A stretch of DNA of 64,000 bases from positions 124,001-188,000 of the forward strand of contig SAUG01000114.1 in assembly GCA_011316305.1 (NCBI GenBank), read 5' to 3'. This document shows, one piece after another, positions 12,274 to 25,100 of this stretch. This DNA comes from Rusavskia elegans. Its lineage: Eukaryota; Ascomycota; Lecanoromycetes; Teloschistales; Teloschistaceae. The number at the start of each line of letters is the position of its first letter. Position 1 is the first letter of the stretch. The notes under the pieces were generated by a model. The model saw only the letters and a list, made by a program, of their open reading frames with translations. It was not told the origin of the DNA and made no database searches. Both the position numbers and the translations under genes were made by a program.

Positions 12274-12449
12274 TATTGAAATCACGTATATAAAACATCA
12301 AGCTTGATTTACTAAGGTGGGCTTTCGTCTGAACTAAATATATAAGGAGGAAATAGCAGAGTTTTAGCGCCTAGAACTACTATAACCGATTAGTACTAGA
12401 GCTCTTGGCGCTTTAGTATAGCTATTATACGTAATACGTACTTCGAACA
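12274..12449 (-). repeat. copia-3 3' LTR (176 bp)
   Basis: Same 176-bp length and sequence family as the LTRs at 17060, 21948 and 29412. It starts TATTG, the RIP-altered form of the expected TGTTG, and its other end reads CGAACA. It contains the conserved palindromic-looking AGTATAGCTATTATACGTAAT segment of this LTR family. Confidence 0.88.
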
Positions 12450-12635
12450 TTTCTATACGAATAGTATACTATATATATACTAAAAGTAAAAAAGAAAATA
12501 AATTCGTTATATACTCGCTGAAAAACCCGTAGAAAAGGAAGTTTATATAATAAATAGCGAAGCAAATAAAGTTTAAAGAGTTTTTATAACAGATAAATAT
12601 AACGATATAAATAAAATAAAAAAATAACTAATATA

Positions 12636-12715
12636 TATACTGGAATTCGAATTACTAATAACTACCCGCTTTATCAGAACTGTAGTAACGTAATCGAATA
12701 TTAAAATTCTAATTC
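12636..12715 (+). mobile_element. second copy of the Helitron left-terminal segment
   Basis: About 75 bp starting ATACTGGAATTCGAATTAC and running to CGAATATTAAAA is repeated at about 40185-40260, just inside the left edge of the Helitron. Both copies contain an inverted repeat CTRATAA..TTATCAG around a 9-nt loop. Shared ends with unrelated interiors suggest a non-autonomous Helitron relative, but its right end was not located. Confidence 0.5.
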
Positions 12716-12814
12716 TTTAGTAGTTGATTCTTCTATATAGAATTATTTTTACGTTAATTAATATAATTAGCTAGTTTTTACTTCTATTTTAAAAAATTAA
12801 TAAATTTTATAAAT

Positions 12815-13450
12815 ATATCCTATTTATATAAAAATCCGACTAATAGACGTTAAAAAATCAGATGTATAAAATATTTATTACGATCGTATAGATACTAGTA
12901 GCCCTACCAGCTCTACTAGGCCGACGCCAAGCTTTATCTAAATCTACTATCTCTAACTTCCTACTATATATACGTAATACGCAGCTGACGTTATAGACAA
13001 AAAATTATATAAATTAAAGAATTTATTAAAATATTTTAAACGATATAAAAATAAATAAATTCCAATTAATAGGCGTTAAAAAATTATATATATAAATAAA
13101 GATTATAGATTATATTTCCTGACAGCTCTATAAGGCCGGCGCTAAACTTTATCTAAATCTAGTACCCGGATGCGGTATTTTCCTACTATATATATATAAT
13201 ACGTATCTGACGTTATAGACTAAAAATTATATAAATTAAAAAGTTTATTTAAAATTTTCGAGCGATATAAAGATATATAAAATTTAGCTAATAGACGTTA
13301 AGTAATTAGATATTTAAAAGGGGGTTATTAGTAATATTTCTAACAGCCCGGCGCTAAGCTTTACGTAAATCTAATATCTCTAATTTTCTACTATATATAC
13401 GTAATATATATTTAACGCTATCGACTGAAATTAGAATTATATAAAAAATT
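12815..13450. repeat. three tandem units of about 213 bp
   Basis: The anchor GCTTTATCTAAATCT (or its mutated form) recurs at about 12931, 13146 and 13358, so the spacing is 215 and 212 bp. Each unit also carries a GGCCGGCGCTAA-type GC-rich patch, a ctactatatatacgtaata stretch and a CTGACGTTATAGAC-type segment. The array lies within the 3' part of copia-3 directly after the Helitron-like terminal segment and is probably internal to that insertion. It encodes nothing. Confidence 0.85.
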
Positions 13451-14298
13451 AAGTTAATATTTTTATATAAAATAATAGATCTTTTAATTAAATTAATAGA
13501 TAATAAAAGATTTAATATATAAAAGAATATTTATTTAATAATTAAATTATTTAGTTTTACTAATAGAATAAATTCGTTCTAATTGAAAAATAAATTTAAT
13601 CCTAATATTACATTTCTATAAATAGAAATACTTTTATAGTAGATCTACGTATATAAATCGAAATTCAAATAAAGAAAAATAGAATTTTTACAGTTTCTAT
13701 AATATTCTAATCTTTTTATAGTAGTATTATATTTAGTAGAAGACTAGTATAGGTACTAGTTTATAATATAGATCTATTTAAAATATTTAAAACGGATATT
13801 ATCTAATTAAAAAAGCGTATCTAGAATTTCGGCGATCGAAAATATCTATTTAGTAGTAAATTATAGATATTAGTAGTCGGAATTAATATCGCCGAAATAT
13901 TAAAAACTATATATATAATATTTTTTTAATTTACTAAAATAACGAAAACTATACGTCTAAGGTATTTACTATAGCTTTAAAAATTAATATTGGTTTTCGA
14001 AGTATTAATAATTATAGTACTTTAATAATATTTTTTCTAGAATTTCTAAATAGTTAAAGCGGTATATTTAAATAGTAAAGACTCCGATACGTATTTATAT
14101 TTTGTTACTATATTGCTATAGGCGGCCAAAAATATTAAGATTTTAAAAGTTATTAATATTATTGTTTATCTAATAGCGTTTAGATTTTAGATTCAAATAA
14201 AATAATATTTTAAAATAGAAATAGAATAGATTATCGTTATAGTTTATAGAGTCGATATAAATCTAAAAAATTTTGACTAGTTCGTTAAATACTTCGAT

Positions 14299-15835
14299 TC
14301 CTTTATAGAGTCTCTGTCCGGGGTTATAATTGAATTATTATATATATACATTTTATTACCGTGGTTTTTATACGGTAACAATAATTATTATTTATATAGC
14401 AAAGAATTTTCGTAGTTAAAAGTTAAACAAGATTTACAGCGTTGATTATTTTTATTCTATTATATCCTCTATTTAATTACTATTCCTCCTCTATAATTCC
14501 TTTATACTACTTCGAAATACGTACGATTATAAACTACTAATATAGCCTTTAAGACTTTCTACTAGGCGGTAATACTATTTTTTACCCTCGTTATTTTATC
14601 TTCGTCTACGGTCGTATCCGAATCTATCTAGATATTCGACGACTGCTAGTTTAACTACTAGCTTAAATTCCTACTCGGATTCTAGTAGGATAAAGGTTTC
14701 TACTAGCATCAGCAAATATGCAACCCGCTTATAGCATTTTAAAATGAAAAAAGCGCTCAGAGTCGATTGAGCCAGTTTGAACCAGTTTAAGCCGGTTGGA
14801 GCAGGATTAACTTGTTTAGTAAATAGAAAAATTTAGATATATTCTAAAAACGTCTATTTTATTTATATTTAGAATTTTAAAATTAAATTTTTTAAGGTTT
14901 AGTATCTGTTAGTTCCCGTTTAATAACGGGAAATCTCTAGTTTTAAAACTAGTAACGCTAGCGTTCTATAGATAAGATTTTTAAAATCTACGCTGAATGT
15001 TTACTAGTATAGATATATTATAGGATACTAGTAGCCCTACTAGATAGAAGGACTTAGAGTTTTTAAAAGATTTTTTTTGAAAATTTTAAAATTCGTTTAA
15101 AGCGTTTAGGGCGCTCGTAAACGCTTATAAACTAAAATCTTGCTCGTAGGCGTTTATAAATAGAAGGCTTGCTTATGAGCGCTTTTATAACGCGCTAGGC
15201 AGGATATAGTATCAGACCCGTTTACCAGACCTGTTCAATTAACTCTGAACGGGGTCGACACTTTTGGTAATGAGAAATCTAATATAGTTACTAAAGTTAT
15301 ACGGTTCCGGCGGATTCGGAATATAAGATTTTAGCGTCGTATTTAGAACTACCGGATTCTAGGATTCGAAGTCCGTTATAGTAGACGGACTAGTAAAAAC
15401 TCGGTTAACGTAATTAAATAGCTCGAATTCGGCGGTTTTAATCTCTATTTTTTTGAATTAGAAAGATGTAATCGTAGTTATAATATTAGTAGAAATTCTA
15501 TATATATTAGCCTATACTCTAGACTATTACGGAAGATACGTATATTAGATATAATAGTAGATATTAGTAAAAGAAAATAAAGAAAAAGCGACTATAAAGT
15601 ATATATATATATATAAAAATTCTGCTACGTTATATATAAAATAAACTATAGAAATTTATACTACGAACGTATTACGGAATAGATTTAAATTAACTTTATA
15701 TAGATCCTGAATTTAAATTAATTAGACTGGAATACTAGTTCTTATACCGTATATCTAACGCTAGCGTACTAATATTAAAGTAAATTACTTACGGAACCGA
15801 CGGTTAACCGGATACCAAAAAACAAATAAAATAAT
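14299..15835 (-). mobile_element. family B copy B0, long variant with a different core
   Basis: Inserted in copia-3. Flanks AAATACTTCGAT (14287-14298) and AAATTCTTCGAT (15836-15847) form a 12-bp TSD with one mismatch. Its first 200 bp and last 350 bp match the ends of the shorter family B copies, but the middle (about 14500-15250) is unrelated to theirs and lengthens the element to 1537 bp. The core contains short tandem repeats and a GC-richer patch around 15200-15260. No frame is open. Confidence 0.7.
14764..14808 (+). repeat. short tandem 10-mers in the B0 core
   Basis: Successive degenerate decamers GAGCCAGTTT, GAACCAGTTT, AAGCCGGTTG and GAGCAGG lie head to tail. A second set of loosely repeated AGCGTTT/GCGCTCGTAAACGC motifs follows at about 15096-15190. 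Both sets are confined to the non-shared core of B0. Confidence 0.75.
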
Positions 15836-17059
15836 AAATTCTTCGATATATATATATATATATATATAAATCGAATTCTCTAGAAATATAAATAGTAAAG
15901 TTGAATCTACGGCTATCTAAATTTATAACGGCTAAAGAAAACATTAAATAGAAATATAAAATATAGAAAGTCGACCGGTATAATATATATACCATACGAT
16001 TAAAAATTAGTAGAAATATATTCGAAAATATTATAGTAGGTAGTAGACGAAAAATATTTAGAAGACGGCTAGCGGCTAGAATACTAACCGGTCTATACCC
16101 GCGCTAGTTTCGAAAAGGTTTATATAGAGTCTAGATAACTACTAAGCAGTTAAAATACGTTTATCGATATTAAAACTAGTTAATATATGAAATCTAATAT
16201 TGAATTTAATATAATTAAAGCTAAAAATATCTTTTTAACGTTTTATTACTAAAATTAAAAAGCGAATCCGGATATAAATGACTATATACGAAATTTGATT
16301 AAATATACTATCGGAAACCCCCCTGGAAGGCTTCTATCTAAAGTTATATTAAGTTTATATATATATATATATATTTTATTAACGTTATATACGGCAACGA
16401 TTGTTATATTTCACGTGTAAAGAAATTTTTACAGTTAAAGCAGTTCGTCAAGCAAGGTTTACAGCGTAGTTAATTACTTCTATTCAACTATTTCCTTCTT
16501 TATTCGCGATTACGAATTTTCTACGATATTTAAATACTATATATTCTTTCTTCGACGTTATAAATAATTATAAATATCTATTTTTTCCGCTATATCTATC
16601 TACTATTATACGAAAATCTTATAATCAATCGTCGCCTCGTCTATATTTATTATATAACCCGTATCTAAATATTCCGCTATACTATTAAAGTGCTCTTTAG
16701 TCTATATAATTTTAAGAAGATCGCTAGCTAGTATACTAGCTACTATAGCTAGAAGTTTTATCTAGTCGATTAAATTAAAAGGGAATAGAAAGGTCGGATA
16801 GCGCGTTTTGAAAGCGATAAATAAAAGATTTATATTAAAGTTAAAATAAATTATTCTAACTATTATAAGGTAGTCGATATCTTTAAAAGTAGATATAGTT
16901 ATTACGAAAAAATATACTATCGTCTGGTTTAGCTGCGGTATAGCTATTACGGGAATATATATATATATATAAAAGGCTCTAGTAAATCGCAATACTTACG
17001 AAGATATAGTTTATATTATTAGTAAAAGAAAAAAAAGCGATAACTATAAAGTATATTTA

Positions 17060-17235
17060 TATTGAAATTATATATATAGAATATCAAGCTTTATTTACTA
17101 AGATGGGCTTTCGCCTGAACTAAGTATATAAGAAGGAGGTGGCAGGGCCTTAGCGCCGAGAATTACTAGGCGTAATCGTTACTAGCGCCTTTAGCGCTTT
17201 AGTATAGCTGTTATACGTAATACGTACTTCTAATA
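17060..17235 (-). repeat. copia-1 3' LTR (176 bp)
   Basis: Starts TATTG and ends CTAATA on the plus strand (RIP-altered TGTTG..CCAACA). It abuts the left ATTTA copy of the target duplication and is heavily mutated compared with its partner at 32085-32236. Confidence 0.92.
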
Positions 17236-19739
17236 CTTCTATATAAATAATATACTATATATATATCGAAGGTAAAAATTAAATAGACTCGCTATATACT
17301 CGCTAAAAAACCTGTAGGAAAAAGAGTTTATATATAATAAAGGCGAGGTAGATAAAGTTTAAAGAGCTCCTACAGCAGATATATATATATATATTATAAA
17401 AATCGAAATCTAGATAAAAGAAAATTAGAACTTTCTATAGCTTTCTATAATAGTAGTATACTTAGTAGAATACTGGTATAGATACTAGTTTATAATATAG
17501 ATTTATTTAAAGTATTTAAAACGGATATCGCCCGATTAAAAAGGCGTATCTAGAGCTTCGGCGATTAAAAGTACCTATCTAGTAGTAAATTATAGGTATT
17601 ATCGGTTATAATTAATACCGCCGAAGTATTAAAGAGTATAGATATTATATTTTTTTTTAATTTACTAAAGGAACGTATACTAAATATCTATTAGAATATT
17701 ATAAGCCTTTATAGATATATTAAAGGTTATATCGCCTAGGTAGTTCTAGATATAGAGATACTTACTATAGCTTCGAGGATTAATATAAGTTTTTAGATTA
17801 TTAACGATTATAGCGCCCTAATAGTATTATTTCTAGAGTTTCTATAGAATCCTATAGTTAATATAGCAGTATAGCTAGATAGCGAAAACCCTAATACGTA
17901 TTTATATATTATTACTATCTAGCTATAGGCGGCTAAAGATATTATAATCCTAAAAACTATTAATATTATCTTTTATCTAATAGCGTTTAGATTCGAGGTT
18001 TAAATAAAATAGTACCTGAAAATAGAAATAGAGTAGATTATTATTATAGTTTATATAGGCGATATAAATTCGAAAGTTATTAAGTAGTTTATTAAATACT
18101 TCGATATATATATATAGGTCGAGCTTTCTAGAAATATAGGAAGTAAAGTTAAATCTTTGAAGGCTATCTAAATCTATAATAGCTATAAGTAGTATTAAAT
18201 AGAAGTATAGGATATAAAGAATTAAATAGTATAATTTATATATTAGACGGTATAGAATTAGTAAAAATATACTCGAAGATATAGTAGTAGTAGATAGTAG
18301 GCGAAAATAAATAGCGGGCGGCTAGTAGCTAGGGTACTAACTAGTCTATATCTATATACTAGTTCTAAAATACCTTATATAGAGCCCGAATAGTCTACTA
18401 GATAGTTAAAATATATTTTACTAATATTAAAACTAGTTAATATATTAAATCTAATATAGAATTTAGTAGGGTATAGACTAAAGGTATTCTCTTAGTATTT
18501 TACTATTAAAATAAAAGGATAAATCCGGATATAGATAACTATATATAGAATTCGATCGAATATATTATCGAAGAGTATATAAAGGGTATAGCGATTTAAA
18601 AAATAATATAGGTATTATATAGATAGGCCTATAGGGCCTAAAATTATTTAGAAGTTTAACTACCTTCTATAATATATATTATACTCTCTAAAAATAATAT
18701 TTATAGGTATATAGTAATTACTAGTACCCCGGAATTAATTATAATCCGGAGGAGATTATTATTAGAAAAGATTTTTATAATTTAGATAGATTATTACTAT
18801 TATTACTTAAAGTTTAGAACGTTTTTAGATTTATAAACCTAAATTACTATATAGAAGGCCTTAAATTTACCTTTATCTAGAGCTTTAGTAAGCCTATTAG
18901 CTACTATTAATTCTATTAGAATATACTAAAAATCGATAGTTTTATTAGTAACTTTCTCCTATAGAAATTTAATATAGATATTAAAATATTTAGTATAACT
19001 ATAGAACTAAAGGTTTTTAGTAAAGGTAATAGCGCCCTAGTTATTACTATAGAGGGTTACTATATTTAAAATAGTATTTAGATTCTATTTATTAATTAAT
19101 AACTAATTTAGGATATAATTTAACTAAATAGCCTTTTTAGTAGCTCTAATCTCCCTATCTAATTCTACTTTAGTAGTTAATATAGCTATAGTAGCTTACT
19201 ATTTAGATAACTAGCTAATAGTACCGGATCTAATATTAAAAATATATCTAGAAATAAAGCGATAGGTTTTATAGTTACCTACCTAATTGGCGTTAGTATA
19301 CCCCCGAAACTTCTATAGGTCGCTTCTATAGATAAAAATAAAGTAAGCTATTTTATATAGATATTTAAAAATTCTAATAACGGTATTCTAGTAGTAGTTT
19401 ATAAAATTAGATAAATATTAACTAATAATCGAAACAGCGAAAATAATATTAGAGCAGGTTCTAAATATAGTATATATTAAAGAGCCGATAGCGTTCTAAT
19501 ATTAATATTTTATCGGTAGAAAATAGTTCTAATTAGCGGGGGCGGTTTTTAAATAAAAACCGGAATCTATAGAAATAGAAATATTATTTTTATAAATAAT
19601 AAAACTATAATCCTTTAGAATCTATTTAATATAGATAGTTTAGTTTAACTAAATAGTTCGGAGTTCCTAGTTTCTAATAATCTTTATACCGAGGTAGAAA
19701 TTAATAGGGCCTAAATCTAATATTTAGAAATATTTATTT

Positions 19740-21700
19740 AGATTTACCTTAATGTTATTAAGATCCTAATAACTAGCGCTATATAGAAAGATATTATTAA
19801 TATAAACACTAATAATAATTATACCGTTATAAAAGATACTATAATCGGATTCTAGAGATTTAAAGCTAATAGTAGTAAAGAATTTAGCGAGGTAGCGGTA
19901 CCAGACCTAAAATAATTATTTAAAATTATAAAAGGCCTTCCGGAGCTTATATATTATATTAGAGTCGCCGAATCTAGTAGAATATTATATATAGATAATT
20001 TCGTCTATATAACTATAGAGGAAGGCGGTTTTAATATCTATTTAATCGAGTTCTAGGCTATAGACCGTAGCTATAGCGAAAATAGCTTTATATAATATAG
20101 ATTTAATAATAAAAGCGAAGGTTTTATTAAAATTAATACCGGCTTCCTATTTAAAATTATAAACGATCTAGTAAACTTTAAAACGCGTAATATTACTATC
20201 GACGTCCCTTTTAATCTTATATACCTATTTACTACCTAGAAGATATTTTATAGAGGGTAGTAATACTCTAATATATAGTATCTAAGTATCGTTTTATTCT
20301 AATAATACTAGTTCTTCTTCTATAGCTTTACGCTATTTATCGATATAGAGTAATTCTATAGCCTCTTTATATTACTAAGATTCGGAAGGATCTAATATAA
20401 TACCTTTTTTTATAATACTAATAAATATATAGACGTTTATAATTAGGTCTAGTAAGGAACGATCGTAATTATCTAGTATCCGGAATTCGGGGTAATTATA
20501 TAGAACTTTAACGAGGGATTAGATAGTACGATCGGTTTACAGACGAGATATAATAGCCTAAAGGCGGGGCGGTAATTTATCGGATTCTAAATCGGAATCG
20601 TTAACCTCGGTAATACGAAAACTAGTAGGTAAGTTAGCTAGCGATAGAGTTTAACTACGGGTAAGAGGAGTTCGGTAAGGTACCGGAGGAGCTATTAGTT
20701 CAGATATTAATAGGAAATTACTTGATTATAGTTACGGTCCCGGATTAGACCCCCTATTAGTATACTACCGTTTCCGCGGGAACTACTATTAAAGTTTATT
20801 TTCTAATTCCTTTAACTCCTATAGATATAACGAGTCTGGATTTTAATCTATTTCTTCGAATACTACGGAAGAGGCGCGGACAATCTTATTCTAGAAATTT
20901 AATAGTTTATAGTAACCGACTAAGATATATCTATAGCTCTGATTATAGAATTTCCGAATCTTTTTATTATATATTAGGTACGCTGCGGAACCTAAAATAC
21001 GAAATCGGTTTAAATCTAAAAGTTTACCGTATTTCTTCTTATATAGAATTATATCTAGTTTACTACTAGGTAGCTAATATTTCTTACTAAAGCCGCTATA
21101 AACTAATATAGAATAGGCTTTATATATTAGTATTTACCTAAAATATTCGGAGATACTATTCTATTATAGATTATTAGGTACGGTAGATTCCTATTAAATA
21201 TCTTTATTAGTAAAGTTCTTAGATATAATATAACTCCTAAATTCGTTATTACTATAAAAATATTTAACGATAAAGACGCCTTTTTTATTATAGATATAGA
21301 AATAGTTCTAGTATTCTAGAGTTTTAAAAGCGTTTTTTATTTTAATTATATAGATACTATACTTCTAGGTAGTATTATCTAGAAAGATAAAGATATATTA
21401 GCTCCTATTATATATAACTAGGACTTTACTTTTTCGAATAGAACCTATACGGTTAATATAAATAAAGTCTATAGAACTACTACCGGGGCGGATATAGCTT
21501 CTATAAAGCTATTTATATTATTTACCTAAAAAAAAACTTTATAGAAATCGGATTTAGGTTTAGAAACTTTAAATAGATTAATTTCTATAGATATATTCGC
21601 TAATTTATATAAGTTCTAGTTATTTAGATATCTAAGCCGGGTATACTAGATACTTTCTACCTCTACCGATATTTTAGCGAGGGTCTTTAAAGCTATATCG
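19740..21700 (-). pseudogene. copia-1 polyprotein remnant (integrase, RT)
   Basis: Translated minus-strand sequence shows copia reverse-transcriptase peptides around the YINN site (19793-19804) and, upstream in the element, the region colinear with integrase in the other copies. Many TAA/TAG stops replace CAA/CAG/TGG codons, as RIP produces. The catalytic Asp-Asp pair is changed to Asn-Asn (GAY to AAY). Confidence 0.8.
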
Positions 21701-21947
21701 GGTATTAATAAAGATAAGGACGAAGATAGAAAAGAAAAAAAAATAGAAAAAAAAAAGATTTTATAGGGCCGCGCTATATAGTATTAATATTTAATAGAAA
21801 TAGACTATCGTATATATAGATAGTTAATATTAAATCCGGAGTATTAAAGCTAAAGCTAAAACTAGAATCTTTAACTATTATTTTAACGCCTATCTTCTAA
21901 ATTTATAATATTAATAGAAGGTTAACGCCGGACCCGGGGGTATAAAG

Positions 21948-22123
21948 TATTGAAATCATATATATAGAATATCAAGCTTTATTTACTAAAGTAGGCTTTC
22001 GCCTGAACTAAATATATAAGAAGGAGGTAGCAGGACCTTAGCGCCGAGAGCTACTAGGCCTAATCGGTACTAGCGCCCTTAACGCCTTAATATAGCTATT
22101 ATATATAATACGTACTTCTAATA
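21948..22123 (-). repeat. copia-2 3' LTR (176 bp)
   Basis: Abuts the left TAAAG duplication. Strongly RIP-altered, for example TATAGCTATTATATATAATAC where the 5' LTR retains ACAGCTGTTGTACGTAACAC. Confidence 0.95.
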
Positions 22124-25100
22124 TTTCTATACGAATAATATACTATATATATACCGAAAGTAAAAATTAAATAGACTTACTATATACTCGCTAAAAAACC
22201 CGTAGGAAAAAGAGTTTATATATAATAAAGGCGAGGTAGATAAAGTTTAAAAAACTCCTATAGCAGATATATATATATAAATTATAAAAATCGAAATCTA
22301 AATAAAAGAAAATTAGAGTTTTCTATAGTTCCTATAGTACCTTAAACCCTTTATAGTAGTAGTATATTTAGTAGAGTACTAGTATAGGTACTAGTTTATA
22401 ATATAGATTTATTTAAAGTATTTAAAACGGATATTACCCGATTAGAAGGGTATATCTAGGGCTTCGGCGATTAAAAGTATCTATCTAGTAGTAAGTTATT
22501 AATATTATCGGTTATTATTAATACCGCCGAAGTACTAAAAAGTATAGATATTATATTTCCTTTTAATTTATTAAAAGAGCGTATACTAAATATCTATTAG
22601 AATATTATAAATTTTTATAGATATATTAAAGATTATAACGCCTAGATAGTTCTAGATATAGAGGTATTTATTATAGCCTTAAAGATTAATATAAATTTTC
22701 GGATTATTAATAATTACAGCGTCCTAATAATACTATTTCTAGAATTCCTATAGGATTTTATAGTTAATTTAGTAGTATAGCTAGATAGCGAAGACCCCGA
22801 TATATATTTATATATTATTACTATCTAGCTATAGGCGGCTAAAAATATCGCGATTCTAAAAGCTATCGATATTATTTCTTATCTAATAGTATTTAAATTC
22901 GGGGTTTAGGTAGAATAATACCCGAAAATAGAAGTAGGATAGATTATTATAATAGTTTATATAGATAATATAAGCTCGAAAGTTATTAAATAGTTTATTA
23001 AATACTTCGATATATATATATAAGTCGAGCTTTCTAGAAATATAGAAAGTAAAGTTAAATCTTCGAAAGTTACCTAAATCTATAATAGCTATAAATAGTA
23101 TTAAATAGAAGCGTAGGGTATAGGAAATCGAATAGTATAATTTATATATTAGACGGTATAAAATTAGTAAAAATATACTCGAAGATATAGTAGTAGTAGA
23201 TAATAGGCGAAAATAAGTAATAGGTAGCTAGCGGCTAGGGCGCTAACTAGTCTATACCCGCGCGCTAGCTCCGAAGAACTTTATATAAAGCCCGAATAGT
23301 CTACTAGATAATTAAAATATATTTTACCGATATTAAAACTAGTTAATATATTAAGTCTAATATAGAATCTAGCAGGGTATAGGCTAAAGATATCTTCTTA
23401 GTATTTTATTACTAAAATAGAAGAACGAATCCGGGTATAGATAATTATATATAGATTTCGATCGAATATACTATTAGAAAATATATAAAGGATATAGTAA
23501 TTTAAAAAACGATATAGATATTATATAGGTAGGCCTATAGAGCCTAGAATTACTTAAAGGTTTAACTACCTTCTATAGTATATATTATATTCTCCGAAAA
23601 TAATATTTATAGGTATATAGTAATTACTAGTACTCCGGAATTAATTATATTCCGGGAGAAATTATTATTAGAAAGGATCTTTATAATTTAAACAGATTAT
23701 TACTATTATTATTTAAAGTTTAGAACATTTTTAGGTCTTTAAGCCTAAATACTATATAAAAGGCCTCGAATTTACCTTTATCTAGGGCTTTAGTAAGCCT
23801 ATTAGCTACTATTTATTCCGTTAGAATATACTAAAGGTTAATAGTTTTATTAGTAATTTTTTCTTATAGAAATTTAATATAGATATTAATATATTTAGTA
23901 TAACTATAGAACTAAGGGTTTTTAGTAAAAGTAATAGCGTCCTAGTTATTACTATAGAGGGTTACTATATCTAGGATAGTATTTAGATTCTATTTATCGA
24001 TTAATAATTAATTTAGAATATAGTTTAACTAAATAGCCTCTTTAATAGCTCTAGTTTCTCTATCTAACTCTATTTTAGTAGTTAATATAACTATAGTAGC
24101 TTACCGCTTAGATAACTAGCTAATAGTACCGGATCTAATATCGAAGATATATCTAGAAATAAAGCGACAGGTTTTATAGTTATTTATCTAATTAGTATTA
24201 GTATACCTCCGAAGCTTCTAAAGGTCGCTTCTATAAATAAAAATAAAGTAAACCGTTCTATATAGATATTTAAAGATTCTAGTAATAGTATTCTAGTAAT
24301 AGTTTATAGAATTAGACGAATATCGGCTAATAATAGAAATAGTAAAAGTAATATCGGGGCAGATTCTAAATATAATATATATTAAAAAGCCGATAACGTT
24401 CTAATATTTATATTTTATCGGTAGGAAGTAGTCCTAATTAATAGAAATAGTTTCTAAATAAAGGCCGGAATCGATAGGAATAGAAATATTATTTTTATAG
24501 ATAGTAAAACTATAATCTTTTAGAATTTATTCGATATAGATAGTTTAATTTAACTAAATAGTATAGAGTTCCCGGTTCCTAATAATTTTTATACCGAAGT
24601 AGAAATTAATAGAGCCTAGATCTAATATTTAAAAATATTTGTTTAGATATACTTTAATATTATTAAAGTTCCAATAACTAGCGCTATATAGAAGAATATT
24701 ATTAATATAAACGCCGATAATAATTATACTATTATAAAAGATACTATAATCGGATTCTAGAAATTTAAAGCCGATAGTAGCGAAGAATTTAGCGAGATAG
24801 CGGTACTAAACCCGAGGCGATTATTTAAAACTATAGAAGGCCTTCCGGAATTTATATATTATATTAGAGTCGCCGAAACTAGTAGGATATTATATATAGA
24901 TAATTTTATCTATATAACCGTAGAAGAAGGCGGTTTTAATATCTTTTTAATCGAGCTCTAGGCTATAGGCGACAGCTATAGCGAAAATAGTTTTATATAA
25001 TATTAGTTTAATAATAGAAGTAAAAGTTTTATTAAAATCGATACCGGCTTCCTATTTAAAACTATAAATAATCTAGCGAGCTTTAAAGCGCGTAATTTTA

